The notes beneath the pieces are model-generated. The model did not search any database and was not told the origin of the DNA. It saw nothing but the letters and a program-made list of their open reading frames with translations. From NCBI GenBank assembly GCA_003552565.1, contig PUNB01000146.1, forward strand, positions 1 to 6,502: 6,502 nt of DNA, given 5' to 3'. Positions 4,885-6,502 of this stretch are shown here, one piece after another. A program made the translations under genes and the position numbers. The DNA comes from Lentisphaerota bacterium. Lineage in GTDB: Bacteria > Verrucomicrobiota > Lentisphaeria > Oligosphaerales > PUNB01. Every line of letters begins with the position of its first letter. The stretch's first letter is position 1.

Positions 4885-5978
4885 GGTCCGGACTCCAGTT
4901 CCTCTTTCAGTCTTTGTTCAACATCACAGGAAATCAATTCTTCCAGCAGCTCTCCAAGCTGGCCTTCCAGGATCAGATGCAGATCGTGCCGAGTGATGCC
5001 GTAGCGATGGTCGGTCAATCGACTCTGGGGGAAATTATAAGTGCGGATTCTTTCACTGCGGTCTCCGGTTCCCACCTGGGAGCGGCGCTGAGCCGCGCTC
5101 TTTTCAGCTTCTTCCGCCTGTTTCTTTTCCAGCAAACGAGAACGCAGTATACGCATAGCCGTGTTTTTATTCCGATGCTGGGATTTTTCATTCTGAGAAG
5201 AAACCGTAATACCCGTGGGAAGATGGGTAACGCGGACGGCTGAATCAGTGGTGTTGACGGACTGCCCGCCGGGGCCGGAGGCGCGAAACACATCTATGCG
5301 CAGGTCTTCATTCTTAATTTGTACATCAACTTCCCTGGCTTCCGGCAGCACGGCCACGGTGACCGTGGAAGTGTGTATGCGTCCACTGGTTTCCGTCTCC
5401 GGCACCCTCTGCACCCGATGCACACCGCTTTCAAAACCCATGTAACGGTAGACCTGCTCCCCTTGCAATGAAAACACCGCCGTTTTCAGACCGCCGACAG
5501 CGTTTTCGATTAATTCCAGCACCTCCAGCTTCCAGCCTTTGGATTCAGCGAAACGGGAATACATACGGAAAAGATCATTTGCGAACAGACCGGCTTCGTC
5601 GCCGCCGGCGGCCGGCCGGATTTCAACAATGCTGTTGCGGTCTTCGTTGGACGCGGGTGGAAGTATGAGGGTTTTCACCTGTCGCTGAAGCCGATGGTAT
5701 TCCTTTTCCAGCGACTCCAGCTCGGCCTGAACCATGGACAGCATGTCATCTTCTTCTTCCTGATTCAGAAGCTGCCGGTTCTCCTCCAGCTGCCGACTCA
5801 CTCGCTCCAGTTCCCCCCAGAGTTTCAGCAGCTCGTTTAAGCGCTGATACTCACGGTTCAGGTTCTGATAATTATTCAGGCCGTCATTGCCGGAAGCAGA
5901 AAAATCGAAATCGGAAATTTCTTTTTCAACCTTCTGACGCCGCTGCTCGGCCTGTTTTATATAGGGCTCAAGGTTCAT
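4881..5978 (-). CDS. prfA: Peptide chain release factor 1 (RF1)
   Basis: RF1 recognises UAA and UAG stop codons and triggers release of the finished protein on the ribosome. The protein has 365 residues, the normal length. The N-terminal domain is a helical, Glu/Arg-rich coiled region (about 1-105). The stop-codon recognition tripeptide is PET at 193-195 (VPETETSGRIHTS), which is the RF1-type PxT motif; RF2 would have SPF. The catalytic GGQ is at 237-239 (RASGPGGQSVN). The ATG start at 5978 overlaps the rpmE stop in ATGA, with no strong RBS of its own, so translation probably depends on rpmE. The GGQ glutamine is usually methylated by PrmC, whose gene often sits next to prfA; it is not in this window. 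Confidence 0.98.
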   Translation of the reverse strand: MNLEPYIKQAEQRRQKVEKEISDFDFSASGNDGLNNYQNLNREYQRLNELLKLWGELERVSRQLEENRQLLNQEEEDDMLSMVQAELESLEKEYHRLQRQVKTLILPPASNEDRNSIVEIRPAAGGDEAGLFANDLFRMYSRFAESKGWKLEVLELIENAVGGLKTAVFSLQGEQVYRYMGFESGVHRVQRVPETETSGRIHTSTVTVAVLPEAREVDVQIKNEDLRIDVFRASGPGGQSVNTTDSAVRVTHLPTGITVSSQNEKSQHRNKNTAMRILRSRLLEKKQAEEAEKSAAQRRSQVGTGDRSERIRTYNFPQSRLTDHRYGITRHDLHLILEGQLGELLEELISCDVEQRLKEELESGP

Positions 5979-6181
5979 TTGCGAGCTAAGTTGTAACGAC
6001 GGCGGAACCTTTCAACACGGCCTTCGGTGTCAACCAGTTTCTGTTTACCAGTGAAAAAGGGATGACAAGTGGAACAGATATCCACTGAACTCTCTTTTTT
6101 CATGGTCAGAACCTTGAATTCACTGCCGCAGGCGCATTTCACCGTGCCTTCAACATACTCTGGATGTACTTCTTTTTTCAT
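5975..6181 (-). CDS. rpmE: 50S ribosomal protein L31 (zinc-binding type)
   Basis: L31 is a small protein of the large ribosomal subunit that bridges the two subunits. With the start chosen here it has 68 residues, close to the E. coli length of 70. MKKEVHPEY at the start and the four cysteines C16, C18, C37 and C40 (CAC...CSTC) mark the zinc-binding C+ form, which in many bacteria is exchanged for a cysteine-free paralogue when zinc is scarce. The frame is open upstream to a TTG at 6208, but the ATG at 6181 fits the family start and has AAGGAG (6193-6198) 11 nt upstream. It is the first gene of the cluster leading into prfA, an order common in bacteria. Confidence 0.97.
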   Translation of the reverse strand: MKKEVHPEYVEGTVKCACGSEFKVLTMKKESSVDICSTCHPFFTGKQKLVDTEGRVERFRRRYNLARK

Positions 6182-6268
6182 TTTTTTTACAGCTCCTTGA
6201 AAATTCAATCGTCAATTCATAATTCGCTCGGCAAAAAGATACTTCAGTTCAGCGGAGCGGAGTTGGTT

Positions 6269-6296
6269 AATATAAACTTGCAAATCACGAAATCAA
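6269..6296 (-). promoter_or_regulatory. Sigma-70-like promoter for the rpmE-prfA-rsmI-rsmA cluster
   Basis: On the minus strand TTGATT (6291-6296) and TATATT (6269-6274) are separated by 16 bp, a good match to -35 and -10 boxes. Transcription would start near 6262, leaving a leader of about 80 nt before rpmE. I see no known riboswitch or clear zinc-regulator site in the leader. Confidence 0.5.
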
Positions 6297-6323
6297 GAAA
6301 CGCAACATCTTTGCAAATCAGGC

Positions 6324-6337
6324 GGCTTATGTGAGAC
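6324..6337 (-). repeat. Fourth GTCTCACATAAG motif
   Basis: Read on the minus strand this is GTCTCACATAAGCC, identical to 120-133. It lies 10 nt inside the right arm of the long repeat, as unit 1 lies 11 nt inside the left arm. No full 57-bp unit continues from it. The shared position suggests that the long repeat and this motif move or expand together. Confidence 0.7.
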
Positions 6338-6347
6338 ACCGGGTTTG

Positions 6348-6457
6348 ATAGCCACAAAAAATGTATCTGACCACTTGTCCAATGTATTTATGAATACATG
6401 CTCGGGAATAAATCCGAAAGTGGTCATGACACAAAAAGTCACAAAAAAAATGGAGCG
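6348..6457 (-). repeat. Right arm of ~110-bp dispersed inverted repeat
   Basis: Reverse complement of 1-108 with one substitution and two extra A in one run. It has the same nested arms, TGACCACTT (6368-6376) with AAGTGGTCA (6418-6426). The word CACAAAAA appears at 6353-6360, 6430-6437 and 6440-6447, flanking the hairpin core. A further TGACCACTT at 6471-6479 suggests that another related unit begins toward the window edge. The unit lies just upstream of the rpmE promoter and could limit readthrough, but it has no clear terminator form. Confidence 0.9.
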
Positions 6458-6502
6458 GCCGCAGCCTGCCTGACCACTTGGCCGTAAATCTGATTTCATA
6501 TC

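Noticed and set aside
4881..5978. Release factor 2 instead of RF1
   Set aside because: The recognition tripeptide is PET, an RF1-type PxT, not SPF, and no programmed frameshift site is present near the start.
6182..6208. Longer rpmE starting at TTG 6208
   Set aside because: The added nine residues do not fit the family, and the AAGGAG that serves the ATG at 6181 lies inside this extension.
1..6457. Composite transposon or integrative element bounded by the inverted repeats
   Set aside because: No transposase, integrase or cargo genes are present; most of the interior is housekeeping translation genes. A dispersed intergenic repeat explains the pair better.

Overview
The window holds six intact protein genes and an unusually repeat-rich set of intergenic regions. 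The organism is a Gram-negative-type bacterium of medium GC. The best guess, from memory of protein style, is the PVC superphylum, near Lentisphaerota or Kiritimatiellota. The reasons are the short pseudopilin (FTLVEIMIVVAIIGLLAAIAIPSF start, a C-terminal CP...CP...HVLP segment) and the dispersed intergenic repeats. This placement is inference, not proof.

Layout. Positions 1-487 hold no gene but several repeat types: one arm of a ~110-bp inverted repeat, three 57-bp units beginning AGTCTCACATAAG, a GTTTC/GTGTC-rich stretch and a 25-bp-arm hairpin. Positions 488-958 look like a regulatory region for the pilin: TGAAACACT palindromes, a sigma-54-like promoter at 835-850 and a hairpin-rich leader. 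The pilin gene (959-1330, +) ends in a strong intrinsic terminator. A separate gene (1527-2375, +) encodes an unrecognised multi-pass membrane protein. The convergent gap 2376-2685 holds a possible prepilin-start remnant and a dispersed repeat.

On the minus strand lie an Rrf2-family regulator with an IscR-like cysteine triad (2686-3120) and then, read right to left, the compact cluster rpmE-prfA-rsmI-rsmA (6181 down to 3341). Each of its three junctions is a 4-bp stop/start overlap. The cluster links ribosomal protein L31, release factor RF1 and two 16S rRNA methyltransferases, so it serves ribosome build-up and translation termination. A sigma-70-like promoter sits before rpmE. Beyond it, at 6348-6457, is the second arm of the ~110-bp repeat, almost identical to positions 1-108 but inverted.

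No tRNA, rRNA, CRISPR array, transposase or complete mobile element was seen. The most notable points are the inverted repeat pair bracketing ~6.2 kb of mostly housekeeping genes, the 57-bp repeat family, the likely sigma-54 control of the pilin, and the orphan Fe-S-type Rrf2 regulator.
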